Shown here: piece by piece, positions 9,549-18,272 of the stretch | How positions within the stretch are numbered: the stretch's first letter is position 1 | Layout of the letters: every line of letters begins with the position of its first letter | Assembly (NCBI GenBank): GCA_016708905.1 | Contig: JADJEV010000004.1 | Coordinates: 248,001 to 312,000, forward strand | Length of the DNA: 64,000 nucleotides | Direction of reading: 5' to 3' | DNA from: Candidatus Methylophosphatis roskildensis | GTDB lineage: Bacteria; Pseudomonadota; Gammaproteobacteria; Burkholderiales; Rhodocyclaceae | The notes under the pieces: generated by a model | Told to the model about the DNA's origin: nothing | What the model saw: the letters and a program-made list of their open reading frames with translations, nothing else | The model's database searches: none | Position numbers and translations under genes: made by a program

Positions 9549-11873
9549 ATGGAACCCTCCGACGATATTCCGCTGGCGCACATCGGGCCTGACGGCGAGC
9601 ACCACTCGCTTTCCGGGCATCTGCGCGAAGTCGCGCGACGTGCGGGGGAGAACGCGGCCCTCTTCGATGCCAGTGATTGGGGGCGACTCGCGGGTATCTG
9701 GCATGACCTCGGCAAATACCGCTCGGGTTTTCAGGCCTATATTCGGCAATCCAATGGGTCGGAAGCGCATATCGAAGGGAAGGTTGCCGGGCGCGAGAAG
9801 ACCCATTCGGCCGCAGGCGCCATCTGGGCGCAACGCTACCTGCCTGAACTCGCGGGCAAGCAGGGCGATCTCATCGCACAGGTTCTCGCGTATGTCATTG
9901 CGGGGCATCACGCCGGATTGGACAACTGGGAGGGTGGCCTGAAAGCGCGACTCGCGAGCTCGGACAGCACCAGGGAATTCGACGAAGCGACAGCAGCCGT
10001 GCCGACACCCGAGATTCTTCGCCCGAAATTGCCTGCGCCCGACCTTTCACGAATGCCGGCCGACGCGAGGACCGGTATTCCCGGCAGCTTTGCCCTGTGG
10101 GTACGCATGCTGTTCTCGGCTCTGGTCGACGCGGACTTTCTCGACACCGAGGCCTTCATGAACGCAGGCAAGAGTGCTGCGCGCGATGGCTTCGCGTCGC
10201 TCGATCAGTTGTCCAAGGTATTCGATGCCCACATGCAATCGGTCGCCGAACAGGCAGATCCAACGCCGGTCAACGTCATGCGCGCCGGCGTTCTGCGCCA
10301 ATGTCGCGACAAGGCGCCTTGCGCGCCGGGCGTCTTTACTCTGACCGTGCCGACCGGTGGCGGCAAGACCTTGTCCAGCCTCGCCTTCGCCCTGCGTCAT
10401 GCGGTACTTCACAGCAAGCGGCGAGTCATCTACGCGATTCCCTACACCAGCATCATCGAGCAGACTGCGGACATCTTTCGCGGCATTCTGGGCCAGCCGA
10501 ATGTCGTCGAGCATCACAGCAATGCCGAGTCCGATCCGGCACAGGAGACGTCGCGCTCGCGCCTCGCTTGCGAGAACTGGGACGCGCCGCTTATCGTCAC
10601 CACCAACGTCCAGCTCCTCGAGAGCCTGTTCGCGCGCCGAACCTCGCGCTGCCGCAAGCTGCACAACCTCGTTGGCAGCGTGATTGTGCTGGATGAAGCG
10701 CAACTGTTGCCGGTCGAGTTCCTGCAACCGATACTCGACGTGCTGCGTTTGCTGGTAGCCGATTACGGCGTCACGCTGTTGCTGTGTACCGCCACGCAAC
10801 CGGCATTGACCTCACGGCAGAGCTTCGATCCGCGCAGGGGTTTGCGCGGCTTTGCCGCGGAGCAGGTGACCGAGATCATTGACGATGTGCCCACGCTTTA
10901 CGCCACGCTCAAACGCGTCGAAGTGCATCGCCCGACAAGCCTGGAAACCCAACGTGACTGGCCGGATATTGCGCGCGAGTTTGCGCAGCACGACGCGGTG
11001 CTCGCCATCGTCAATCGGCGGGCCGATGCGCGAGAACTCTACGGCCTCGTCAGATCGCACGACGGCGAAGGTCTCTGGCACCTCTCGGCGCTCATGTGTC
11101 CCGAGCATCGCAGCGACACCATCGCCGCCATCAAACAATCACTCGACATCCGCCGCGAGGCGCTCACCCGTGGAGAGTCCGCTCGACCTGTGCGCGTCGT
11201 CAGCACCCAGCTCGTCGAAGCCGGCGTCGACATGGATTTCCCGGTCGTCTTCCGTGCCATGGCGGGGCTCGATTCGATCGCCCAGGCCGCCGGCCGCTGC
11301 AATCGGGAAGGGCGGCTGGAGCGAGGCCAGGTTCATGTATTTGTGCCGCCGACGCTGCCGCCACCGGGTTTGCTGCGCCAGGCCGAGAGCACCTGCCGCA
11401 CGATCTGGCATGGCGTGACCGGTGATCCGCTGGATCTGCAGCTTTTTCCGCCGTACTTCAGGCGGCTCTATGCGGACGGCAATCTGGACAAACACGGCAT
11501 CTGCGACATGCTTCGGGTCGGAAGGGAGGCGGACGTGCGTTTCCGCGACGCGTCGGAGCGCTTTCGACTTATCGACAACGAGGATTCGGGCACGGTCATG
11601 GTGCGCTATCCGGTCGGAAGTAGCGGCGAGGTCGATCAGTGGGTCGCGATGCTCGAGCGCGACGGGCCGCAGCGCTGGCTGATGCGCAAGCTGCAGCGCT
11701 TCGGAGTAACGATCTACCAGTACGACATTCGTCGTCTGCTGAATCAGGGCGACATCCGAGAAGTGGGTGGCTGCCCGGGGCTCTACCTGCAAGTGTCAGA
11801 CGTGTTCTACAACAGCCTGATCGGTGCGACGCTCAACGGGGCGCCGGGAGATCCCGGTAACTTGGTAATTTGA
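9549..11873 (+). CDS. cas3: CRISPR-associated nuclease/helicase Cas3, type I-C
   Basis: The DNA-degrading effector of type I CRISPR, recruited by Cascade to unwind and cut target DNA. It has 774 residues. The N-terminal HD nuclease shows the WHDLGK motif (His52-Asp53). The helicase has Walker A TVPTGGGKT (Lys273) and a DEAQ motif II (residues 382-385). STQLVEAGVDMDFP and the QAAGRCNREG arginine motif complete the core. It is full length, with no break. It opens the cas3-5-8-7 block, and 45 bp separate it from cas5. Confidence 0.97.
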   Translation: MEPSDDIPLAHIGPDGEHHSLSGHLREVARRAGENAALFDASDWGRLAGIWHDLGKYRSGFQAYIRQSNGSEAHIEGKVAGREKTHSAAGAIWAQRYLPELAGKQGDLIAQVLAYVIAGHHAGLDNWEGGLKARLASSDSTREFDEATAAVPTPEILRPKLPAPDLSRMPADARTGIPGSFALWVRMLFSALVDADFLDTEAFMNAGKSAARDGFASLDQLSKVFDAHMQSVAEQADPTPVNVMRAGVLRQCRDKAPCAPGVFTLTVPTGGGKTLSSLAFALRHAVLHSKRRVIYAIPYTSIIEQTADIFRGILGQPNVVEHHSNAESDPAQETSRSRLACENWDAPLIVTTNVQLLESLFARRTSRCRKLHNLVGSVIVLDEAQLLPVEFLQPILDVLRLLVADYGVTLLLCTATQPALTSRQSFDPRRGLRGFAAEQVTEIIDDVPTLYATLKRVEVHRPTSLETQRDWPDIAREFAQHDAVLAIVNRRADARELYGLVRSHDGEGLWHLSALMCPEHRSDTIAAIKQSLDIRREALTRGESARPVRVVSTQLVEAGVDMDFPVVFRAMAGLDSIAQAAGRCNREGRLERGQVHVFVPPTLPPPGLLRQAESTCRTIWHGVTGDPLDLQLFPPYFRRLYADGNLDKHGICDMLRVGREADVRFRDASERFRLIDNEDSGTVMVRYPVGSSGEVDQWVAMLERDGPQRWLMRKLQRFGVTIYQYDIRRLLNQGDIREVGGCPGLYLQVSDVFYNSLIGATLNGAPGDPGNLVI

Positions 11874-11918
11874 GGCCGTGTCATGGAGTCGAACTTACTG
11901 GAGGGAGGGAATGGCTGA

Positions 11919-12581
11919 ATGATGAAACGCTTCTGCCTTGAAGTCTCTGGCGATTTCGCCTGCTTTACGCGCCCGGAAATGAAGGTCGAGCGTGTCTCGT
12001 ATGACTTGATTACCCCGTCGGCTGCGCGCGCGGTGTTCGAATCCATCCTGTGGAAGCCAGCGATCCGCTGGCATATCCGGCGTATCGAAGTGCTGCATCC
12101 GGTGCGATGGACGAGCGTTCGGCGCAACGAGGTCGCGTCGGTCGTTTCGACCCGAAACGCGATCGCCGCAATGAACGGCGGCACCGGCCAGCTAGGCTTG
12201 TACGTCGAGGAAGATCGCCAGCAGCGCGCCGGACTGTTCCTGCGCGACGTGGCCTATCGGCTGCACGCCGAGCTGGAGTTTCTCCAGGATCGCGCACCCA
12301 ACGACATGCTCTCGAAATACACCGAGATGTTCGTGCGCCGCGCAACCAAGGGACAGTGCGTCAACCAGCCCTATCTCGGTTGCCGGGAGTTCGCCGCGCG
12401 CTTTCGCCTGGTCGAAGACCCGGATGCCGAGCCACTTGCCGAATCGAGCCTCGATGGCGACCTTGGCTGGATGTTCTACGACATGGATTTTGAGAATCCG
12501 GCGGACCCGCAGCCCCAGTTTTTTCGCGCAAGACTCGATCGTGGCGTGCTCGACCTCGCCGGCGTGGAGTTACGCAGATGA
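11919..12581 (+). CDS. cas5c: Cas5c (Cas5d), crRNA-processing Cascade subunit, type I-C
   Basis: In type I-C systems, which lack Cas6, Cas5 cuts the pre-crRNA at the base of the repeat hairpin and stays on the 5' handle. It has 220 residues, starting MMKRFCLEVSGDFACFTRPE, a RAMP fold opening typical of Cas5. The VRWTSVRRNEV and REFAARFRLVE segments are family hallmarks. GGAGGGAGGG precedes the start. The last four bases overlap the cas8c start (ATGA), indicating coupling. No cas6 exists in the window, consistent with the subtype. Confidence 0.95.
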   Translation: MMKRFCLEVSGDFACFTRPEMKVERVSYDLITPSAARAVFESILWKPAIRWHIRRIEVLHPVRWTSVRRNEVASVVSTRNAIAAMNGGTGQLGLYVEEDRQQRAGLFLRDVAYRLHAELEFLQDRAPNDMLSKYTEMFVRRATKGQCVNQPYLGCREFAARFRLVEDPDAEPLAESSLDGDLGWMFYDMDFENPADPQPQFFRARLDRGVLDLAGVELRR

Positions 12582-14314
12582 TCCTCACGGCGCTCAATGA
12601 CTATTACCGGCGCAAGATGGCCGACCCCGACCCGGCGCGTCGGCTGCCAGCATTCGGTTTCGAAGACAAGGAGATTCCCTTTGTCATCGAGCTTGGCAGT
12701 GATGGTTCGCTTGCCGCAATCAAGGATACGCGTAGCGGCGATGGCAAAAAGAAGACTGCCGCCCGCTTCCTCGTACCGAAAGGGGTGAAAAAGACTTCCG
12801 GTATTGCAGCCAATTTGCTGTGGGATACCGCAGAGTATGCCGTCGGCGTCGATACGAAGGACAAGCCAGAGCGCGTCGTACAGCAGCATGCCGCGTTCCG
12901 CGCGCGTATCGACGCCTTGCCGGATGCGGCACAGGCCGATGCCGGCATCGTGGCGCTGCGCAGGTTTCTCGACGATCAGCCACAGCGAGCGCTTGCCGCC
13001 GATCCGCTGTGGGAGGAGATACGTAGCGCCAACCCTGTTGTGTCTTTCCGGCTTGCGGAAGATAGCGATCTGATCTGCCAGCGGCCGGCAATTGTGGAGT
13101 CGGCGTCGCAAGTGACGAACCAGGAAGCAGACGTCACGGAGTCGATGTGCCTCGTAACCGGCAGTCGACACGAGGCGGAGAGGTTGCATACCGCCATCAA
13201 GGGCGTCTGGGGCGCGCAAACATCCGGGGCCAACATCGTGTCGTTCAATCTCGATGCTTTCAACTCCTATGGCAAGTCGCAGGGTGCCAACGCGCCGGTC
13301 GGCAAGCATGCCGCGTTTGCTTACACCACGGCGCTGAATCATCTGCTCGCCAAAGGCTCTGCGCAGCGCATTCAGGTGGGCGACGCCTCCACGGTTTTCT
13401 GGGCGCAACAGCAAGACGAAGTAGAGGACGTATTCGCGCAGTTCTTCGGCGAGACCGACGACCCTGACGCGCGTACCGTGCAAGTCAAGGCGTTGCTGGA
13501 AGCGGTCGATACCGGCAAGTTCGACGGCGGGCGGGGTGAAAAAAGGTTCTATGTGCTTGGGCTCGCGCCGAACGCGGCGCGCATCGCGGTGCGCTTCTGG
13601 CATGCCGCACCGCTACGAAGCATTGCCTCGCGCGTCGCCGCCTGGTTTAGCGATCTCGAAGTCGGCCGGGGACCGAACGACCCGGAGTATCCAAGCCTAT
13701 TTCGATTGCTGACCGCAATCAGCGTGCAAGGCAAAGCCGACAACATTCCGCCAAACCTCGGTGGCGACGTGATGCGCAGCATCCTCGCCGGCACGCCGTT
13801 TCCAGCGATGTGGCTGAACGCCGCCGTGCAGCGCTGTCGTGCCGAACAGCGCGTGACCTACCTGCGTGCCGCCGCGATCAAGGCGTGCCTGAATCGATCC
13901 ATCCGTCGCAATGACAACGAGAAGGAGTTTGCGCCCATGCTCGACCCAAGCAATACAAACACCGCGTACCGGCTTGGTCGGCTGTTTGCCGCGCTGGAAA
14001 AGATACAAGAGGAAGCCAGCCCGGGATTGAACGCCACCATTCGTGACCGCTACTACGGTGCGGCCTCCACGACGCCGGTGACGGTGTTCACCAGCCTGCT
14101 GCGCTTGAAGAACGCCCACCTGAAGAAGCTCAATCCCGGACGGACGGTCTGGTTCGAGAAGCTCCTGGCCGAGGTACTGGGCGAGGTCGCCGACTTTCCT
14201 GCGCATCTGATGCTGCCGGATCAGGGCCGTTTCGCGCTGGGCTACTACCATCAGCGGCAGTCGTTCTTCACCAAACACACCGACGAACATCCCAACACTT
14301 CCGAAGGAAAATGA
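12578..14314 (+). CDS. cas8c: Cas8c (Csd1), large Cascade subunit, type I-C
   Basis: The large subunit that reads the PAM and holds target DNA in the I-C Cascade. It has 578 residues, in the family range. The N-terminus (MILTALNDYYRRKMADPDP) and FNLDAFNSYGKSQGANAPVG near residue 225 are characteristic of Csd1, as is FYVLGLAPNAARIAVRFWH near 325. In this subtype an internal start in cas8 can give the small subunit Cas11c; I did not locate a convincing one. It overlaps cas5 by four bases and ends two bases before cas7. Confidence 0.95.
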   Translation: MILTALNDYYRRKMADPDPARRLPAFGFEDKEIPFVIELGSDGSLAAIKDTRSGDGKKKTAARFLVPKGVKKTSGIAANLLWDTAEYAVGVDTKDKPERVVQQHAAFRARIDALPDAAQADAGIVALRRFLDDQPQRALAADPLWEEIRSANPVVSFRLAEDSDLICQRPAIVESASQVTNQEADVTESMCLVTGSRHEAERLHTAIKGVWGAQTSGANIVSFNLDAFNSYGKSQGANAPVGKHAAFAYTTALNHLLAKGSAQRIQVGDASTVFWAQQQDEVEDVFAQFFGETDDPDARTVQVKALLEAVDTGKFDGGRGEKRFYVLGLAPNAARIAVRFWHAAPLRSIASRVAAWFSDLEVGRGPNDPEYPSLFRLLTAISVQGKADNIPPNLGGDVMRSILAGTPFPAMWLNAAVQRCRAEQRVTYLRAAAIKACLNRSIRRNDNEKEFAPMLDPSNTNTAYRLGRLFAALEKIQEEASPGLNATIRDRYYGAASTTPVTVFTSLLRLKNAHLKKLNPGRTVWFEKLLAEVLGEVADFPAHLMLPDQGRFALGYYHQRQSFFTKHTDEHPNTSEGK

Positions 14315-14315
14315 A

Positions 14316-15203
14316 ATGAGTCTGACCAACCGCTACGACTTCGTCCTGGTTTTCGATGTGCGCGACGGCAACCCGAATGGCGACCCGGATGCCGGCAATC
14401 TCCCGCGTCTGGATGCCGAATCCGGTCACGGACTCGTCACCGATGTATCGCTCAAGCGCAAGGTGCGCAACTTCGTCGGCATGGTGAAAGGCGAGACGCC
14501 GCCCTTCGACATCTACGTGAAGGAAAAGGCGATCCTCAATCAGGCACACGAGAAGGCCTATGTCGCCATCGGCGCGAAAGACGCGCTGAAGGGCGAAGAC
14601 AAGAAGCGCAAGGGAAGCGGCGATATAGTCGATCAGGCCCGCAGGTGGATGTGCGCCAACTTCTACGATGTCCGCACGTTTGGCGCGGTCATGTCGCTCG
14701 GCGTGAATTGCGGCCAGGTGCGTGGCCCGGTGCAACTCACGTTCGCGCGGTCCGTCGAGCCTATCGTTGCGCTCGAACACTCGATCACTCGAATGGCCGT
14801 GGCGACCGAAGCCGAGGCCGAAAAGCAGCAGGGCGACAACCGCACCATGGGCCGCAAGCACACCGTACCCTACGGCTTGTACGTCGCGCACGGCTTTATC
14901 TCGGCCTTTCTCGCCAAGCAAACCGGCTTCGGCGACGACGATCTTGAATTGCTGTGGCAGGCGCTGGAGCAGATGTTCGAGCACGACCGCTCAGCCGCGC
15001 GCGGCGAAATGGCGACACGCGGGCTGTATGTGTTCAAGCACGATTCCGAACTCGGAAACGCGCATGCCCACGCGCTGTTCGACCGCGTCCAGATCAAGCG
15101 CAACGAAGGCGTCGAAGTGCCGCGCAACTTTGTGGACTACAGGGTCAGCGTCGATGCGGAGAACCTGCCGGCCGGCGTGACACTGATCCCCCGGGTGGGT
15201 TGA
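14316..15203 (+). CDS. cas7c: Cas7c (Csd2), Cascade backbone subunit, type I-C
   Basis: The subunit that polymerises along the crRNA. It has 295 residues. NRYDFVLVFDVRDGNPNGDP at the N-terminus is the signature of the Csd2/Csh2 family, and FGAVMSLGVNCGQVRGPVQL near residue 125 is also conserved. The start is one base after the cas8c stop, with GAAGGA upstream. In ordinary I-C operons cas4 would follow directly; here 1.4 kb with two toxin-antitoxin loci intervenes. Confidence 0.96.
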   Translation: MSLTNRYDFVLVFDVRDGNPNGDPDAGNLPRLDAESGHGLVTDVSLKRKVRNFVGMVKGETPPFDIYVKEKAILNQAHEKAYVAIGAKDALKGEDKKRKGSGDIVDQARRWMCANFYDVRTFGAVMSLGVNCGQVRGPVQLTFARSVEPIVALEHSITRMAVATEAEAEKQQGDNRTMGRKHTVPYGLYVAHGFISAFLAKQTGFGDDDLELLWQALEQMFEHDRSAARGEMATRGLYVFKHDSELGNAHAHALFDRVQIKRNEGVEVPRNFVDYRVSVDAENLPAGVTLIPRVG

Positions 15204-15325
15204 ACCGTCCGGGTCATTTGTTTGCCATCGAGTTCAGGGCATACTCGGGACATTCATGCTTGACTGCCGTTGGAATTCTGGTGCTTGCACCCGGCAGGCG
15301 GTCGCGCTGTTTCGGAGGTGGTGAG

Positions 15326-15532
15326 ATGAACGAGATCGTGTTTCTGGTCGAAGAGGCGCCCGAAGGCGGCTATACGGCGCGTGCGCTCGGCGTATCGGTA
15401 TTTACCGAAGCCGACACGCTGCCCGAGTTGCACGCGGCATTGCGCGATGCCGTTCATTGTCATTTCGAGCCGGAGGCGGCACCGAAGCTGATTCGCCTTC
15501 ACTTCGTGCGCGACGAAGTGATCGCCGCATGA
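15326..15532 (+). CDS. hicB: HicB-like antitoxin, short form
   Basis: A 68-residue protein with the HicB partial RNase H-like fold (MNEIVFLVEEAPEGGYTARA ... TLPELHAALRDAVHCHFE). It lacks the C-terminal DNA-binding domain of long HicB proteins. GGAGGTG lies six bases upstream. Its last four bases (ATGA) overlap the toxin gene, the usual arrangement for an antitoxin-first pair. It would neutralise HicA. It sits in cas operon orientation, 122 bp after cas7, and could be co-transcribed with it. Confidence 0.85.
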   Translation: MNEIVFLVEEAPEGGYTARALGVSVFTEADTLPELHAALRDAVHCHFEPEAAPKLIRLHFVRDEVIAA

Positions 15533-15771
15533 GGCTGCCGCGCGACCTGAGCGGTGCGGAACTGGCAAGGCGCCTCGAACGACTCGGCTACGTCACATCG
15601 CGGCAAACCGGCAGTCACATGCGGCTGACTTGTGCCAGCGTGCAGGAACATCATCTGACAGTGCCGCGTCATGACCCGCTGCGCATCGCCGCGCTCGCGG
15701 CCATTCTGGCAGGTCTCGCCGCCGCCCAGGGTATCTCGCGCGACGAACTGCTGACCCCCCTATTCGGTTAG
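15529..15771 (+). CDS. hicA: HicA-type mRNA interferase toxin
   Basis: An 80-residue toxin. It has the dsRNA-binding-like HicA fold: LARRLERLGYVTSRQTGSHM, where the His in GSH is the catalytic residue, then HHLTVPRHDPLRIAALAAIL. HicA cleaves mRNA when freed from HicB. The gene is intact. It overlaps hicB by four bases and is followed by a hairpin at 15824-15859 that separates it from the convergent vapC. Confidence 0.87.
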   Translation: MRLPRDLSGAELARRLERLGYVTSRQTGSHMRLTCASVQEHHLTVPRHDPLRIAALAAILAGLAAAQGISRDELLTPLFG

Positions 15772-15823
15772 CGCCAGCCGGCGATGAGCGCCGACGCAAG
15801 CCTTTCAATTGCACCATACGCCG

Positions 15824-15859
15824 ACCGCCGTACGGTTCGACGCTGCGCCGTGCGGCGGT
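15824..15859. terminator. Hairpin between convergent hicA and vapC
   Basis: A 12-bp stem (15824-15835 with 15848-15859; ACCGCCGTACGG against CCGTGCGGCGGT, one G-T position) with a 12-base loop. It lies between the ends of hicA (+) and vapC (-), so it could terminate both. No T-run is present. Confidence 0.45.
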
Positions 15860-16296
15860 CAATGCGGCGAAATGTCCAGCGGTTCGCCGAGCAGACGGAC
15901 GAAGGGCGCAAGATCCTTCGCGTCGCTCCGCCGGCAGCGGCGCACGAAACGTCCGTTTGCAGTGACCATCGGTACGCCGATGTGCATTGCAGCCGCCAGG
16001 TAGGTGCAATCGTAGGCAGGATGATCGAGGCGCACGGCGAGTTCGAGCACATGGCTCATCAGGGGTTTGATGGGGATCCACTCGATTCGCGCTGCCGCGA
16101 GCGCAGTAAGCGCGACGTCGGACTCCTTTGCGTCGAGTTCTTTCTTCATCCGCTTGCGCCAGAGCACGTTGAGTCATTCGGGCAGCAGCAGTTCCGGCGC
16201 GTGTATCCGGTGGGCGAGCAGGTCAAGCGCCGTCGCGGAATCCGGCTCGGGAATTACCCATTTGATCGCGATGTTGGTATCGACGACGCATTTCAT
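15859..16296 (-). pseudogene. vapC: VapC-like PIN-domain toxin, broken by an in-frame stop
   Basis: Translating from ATG 16296 gives MKCVVDTNIAIKWVIPEPDS, the PIN-domain opening with its first catalytic Asp. After 40 residues (…HAPELLLPE) there is a TGA at 16176-16174. The same frame then continues with LNVLWRKRMKKELD … YDCTYLAAAMHIGVPMVTAN to 15859, the rest of a PIN domain of normal length (about 145 codons). The ATGA overlap with vapB shows the pair was once functional. The toxin should now be dead, because the downstream piece lacks the first catalytic acid. Confidence 0.88.
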
Positions 16297-16544
16297 TCCG
16301 CGTCCTTGTCCCGCGACTCTCGCAGCAGGACTTCGGACGGCGTGTGCTTGCGGCCGGCGCTCAGGGCGCGGCTGATGGCGGCCAGACGCTTGAACTCGGC
16401 GTTGGGATTGGCTTCCGGTCGGGCCAGGGCTTCTGCCACGATGGCGCGCAACTCGGTCGCCATTGATCGTCCGTTTTTGGCGGCACGCTCGCGCAGACCT
16501 TGCTTCAGCGATTCGTCCAGATTGCGAAGGATGATGTCCGCCAT
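16293..16544 (-). CDS. vapB: VapB/FitA-like ribbon-helix-helix antitoxin
   Basis: An 83-residue antitoxin. The N-terminal DNA-binding segment (MADIILRNLDESLKQGLRER) and RSMATELRAIVAEALA match the FitA/Arc-type RHH fold; the C-terminal tail would bind the toxin. It overlaps vapC by four bases. It is transcribed opposite to the cas genes; its start is only 30 bp from the cas4 start, so the two share a control region. It is intact although the partner toxin is broken. Confidence 0.8.
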   Translation of the reverse strand: MADIILRNLDESLKQGLRERAAKNGRSMATELRAIVAEALARPEANPNAEFKRLAAISRALSAGRKHTPSEVLLRESRDKDAE

Positions 16545-16567
16545 GATTTGCTCACATTCGGTTTGGC

Positions 16568-16582
16568 GATATCGATGATATC
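16568..16582. promoter_or_regulatory. Paired GATATC motif at the vapB-cas4 boundary
   Basis: GATATCGATGATATC contains two GATATC palindromes three bases apart and covers the cas4 ATG at 16575, about 25 bp from the vapB start. An antitoxin of the RHH type usually represses its own promoter at such repeats, so VapB might also affect cas4. This is inference from position only. Confidence 0.3.
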
Positions 16583-17237
16583 AAACTCGCCGCCTGCACC
16601 GCCAGCGCCGGATGAGGCGTCCATCCCGCTGTCGGCCCTCCAGCATTGGTGCTACTGCCAGCGCCAGTGCGCGCTGATTCATGTCGAGCAGGCGTTTGCC
16701 GAGAACGTTTTCACCCTGCGTGGGCAGGCGGTGCACAAGCGCGTCGACGAACCCGGCGTCGAGCTGCGCGCCGGCCTGCGCATCGAGCGCGCGCTGCCGG
16801 TCTGGAGCGAGCGCCTGGGCCTGATCGGCAAGGCCGACGTGGTCGAATTCGAGCCCGATGGCACGCCCTATCCGGTGGAGTACAAGCACGGTACGCGGCG
16901 CAAGGCCGGTTTCATCGCCGGCTGCGATGAGCTTCAACTCGCCGCGCAGGCGCTGTGTCTCGAAGAAATGACCGGCCGCGCGGTGGCCGAAGGCGCGCTG
17001 TTCTACGCCAGTTCGAAGCGGCGGCGCATCGTTGCCGTCACCCCGGCGCTGCGCGCGCAGGTGGAACAGGCGGCGACCGGCGTGCGTGCGCTGCTGGCTG
17101 TCGGCAAGCTGCCGCCGCCGGTGAATGACGAACGTTGTCGCGCCTGTTCGCTGGTGGATCTGTGCCAGCCGCGGGCGATCGCCGCGCGCGACGCGCAGGC
17201 CGCAGCACGTCGCCATTTGTTCGATCCCGAGGATTGA
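16575..17237 (+). CDS. cas4: Cas4 exonuclease, CRISPR adaptation
   Basis: A RecB-family nuclease that trims prespacers and selects PAM-proximal ends with Cas1-Cas2. It has 220 residues. Iron-sulfur cysteines are seen in WCYCQRQC near residue 25 and CRACSLVDLC near 195. The nuclease core has GKADVVEF, PVEYKHG and ELQLAAQALCLEE. I chose ATG 16575 (MISNSPPAPP). No good ribosome binding site is visible, and the start lies in the vapB control region. It is followed three bases later by cas1. Confidence 0.93.
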   Translation: MISNSPPAPPAPDEASIPLSALQHWCYCQRQCALIHVEQAFAENVFTLRGQAVHKRVDEPGVELRAGLRIERALPVWSERLGLIGKADVVEFEPDGTPYPVEYKHGTRRKAGFIAGCDELQLAAQALCLEEMTGRAVAEGALFYASSKRRRIVAVTPALRAQVEQAATGVRALLAVGKLPPPVNDERCRACSLVDLCQPRAIAARDAQAAARRHLFDPED

Positions 17238-17240
17238 CCC

Positions 17241-18269
17241 GTGCAACTGCTCAACACGCTCTATGTGACCACGCCCGAAAGCTACCTGCGGCGGGAGAAC
17301 GATACCATCCGCGTTGAGGTCGAGCGCGAAGTCAAACTGCGCGTGCCGCTGCATCACGTGGGCGCGGTGGTGTGCATGGGCAACGTCGGCTTGTCGACGC
17401 CACTGATCCATCGGCTTGCGGATGAAGGAGTGGCCCTGGTGCTGCTCGATGGCAACGGCCGATTCAAGGCGCGCATCGAAGGCGCGGTGTCCGGCAATGT
17501 GCTGTTGCGCCGCGCGCAGCACGATCGATCGATGGACGCCGCGTTCACGCTGGAAACCGCGCGCGCCTGTGTCGCCGGCAAGATCAGGAACGCGCGGCAG
17601 GTGCTGCTACGCGGTGCGCGCGAGGCCAAGGCCGCCGATGACACGGCGGCCATCACGCGTGGCGCCGATGATCTCGCCGGCAGCCTGCGCGCATTGCCGC
17701 AGTCGGCCGACCTCGATACCCTGCGCGGCGTCGAGGGCGAGGCGGCGCGCCAGTACTTCGCCGCGCTCAACCTGCTGGTGCGGGCCGACGCGCGTGATGC
17801 CTTCCGCATGGACGGCCGCACACGCCGCCCGCCGCGCGACCGGATGAATGCGCTGCTCTCCTTCCTCTATTCGATGTGGATGAACGATTGCCGCTCTGCG
17901 CTCGAAGCGGCAGGACTCGACCCGCAGGTTGGCTTTCTGCATGCGCTGCGGCCGGGCCGGGCGGCGCTGGCGCTTGACCTGATGGAAGAGTTCCGTCCGT
18001 TCGCCGACCGGCTGGCGCTCACCCTGATCAATCGCGCGCAAGTCGGAGCCGGCGACTTCGCCGAGCGCGAAGGCGGCGCAGTGCTGCTCGACGGCGATGC
18101 GCGCAAGACCGTGGTCGTCGCCTATCAGGAGCGCAAGCAGGAAGAGATGACTCATCCTCTGCTCGCCCAGCCGCTCGCACTCGGGCTGCTGCCTTTGATC
18201 CAGGCGCGGCTGTTGGCACGCGCGATACGCGGCGAGACCGAAGGCTATCTGCCATTCCTCACGAGGTGA
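17241..18269 (+). CDS. cas1: Cas1 integrase, type I-C
   Basis: The integrase that inserts new spacers at the leader end. It has 342 residues and a GTG start three bases after cas4. The catalytic metal ligands are visible: Glu165 in the RGVEGEAA motif, His234 in GFLHALRPGR, and Asp246/Glu249 in LALDLMEEFRP. The N-terminal beta domain (MQLLNTLYVTTPESYLRREN) is the usual I-C form. It is intact. Confidence 0.96.
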   Translation: MQLLNTLYVTTPESYLRRENDTIRVEVEREVKLRVPLHHVGAVVCMGNVGLSTPLIHRLADEGVALVLLDGNGRFKARIEGAVSGNVLLRRAQHDRSMDAAFTLETARACVAGKIRNARQVLLRGAREAKAADDTAAITRGADDLAGSLRALPQSADLDTLRGVEGEAARQYFAALNLLVRADARDAFRMDGRTRRPPRDRMNALLSFLYSMWMNDCRSALEAAGLDPQVGFLHALRPGRAALALDLMEEFRPFADRLALTLINRAQVGAGDFAEREGGAVLLDGDARKTVVVAYQERKQEEMTHPLLAQPLALGLLPLIQARLLARAIRGETEGYLPFLTR

Positions 18270-18272
18270 GCC

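Noticed and set aside
15809..15822. ATTGAAA on the minus strand downstream of hicA, as a possible pseudo-repeat of a CreTA-like RNA module
   Set aside because: Only seven bases match the repeat end and the stem part does not align; chance is sufficient.
16174..16176. TGA in vapC read as selenocysteine or other recoding
   Set aside because: No SECIS-like structure was recognised, and PIN domains have no selenocysteine; a nonsense mutation is simpler.
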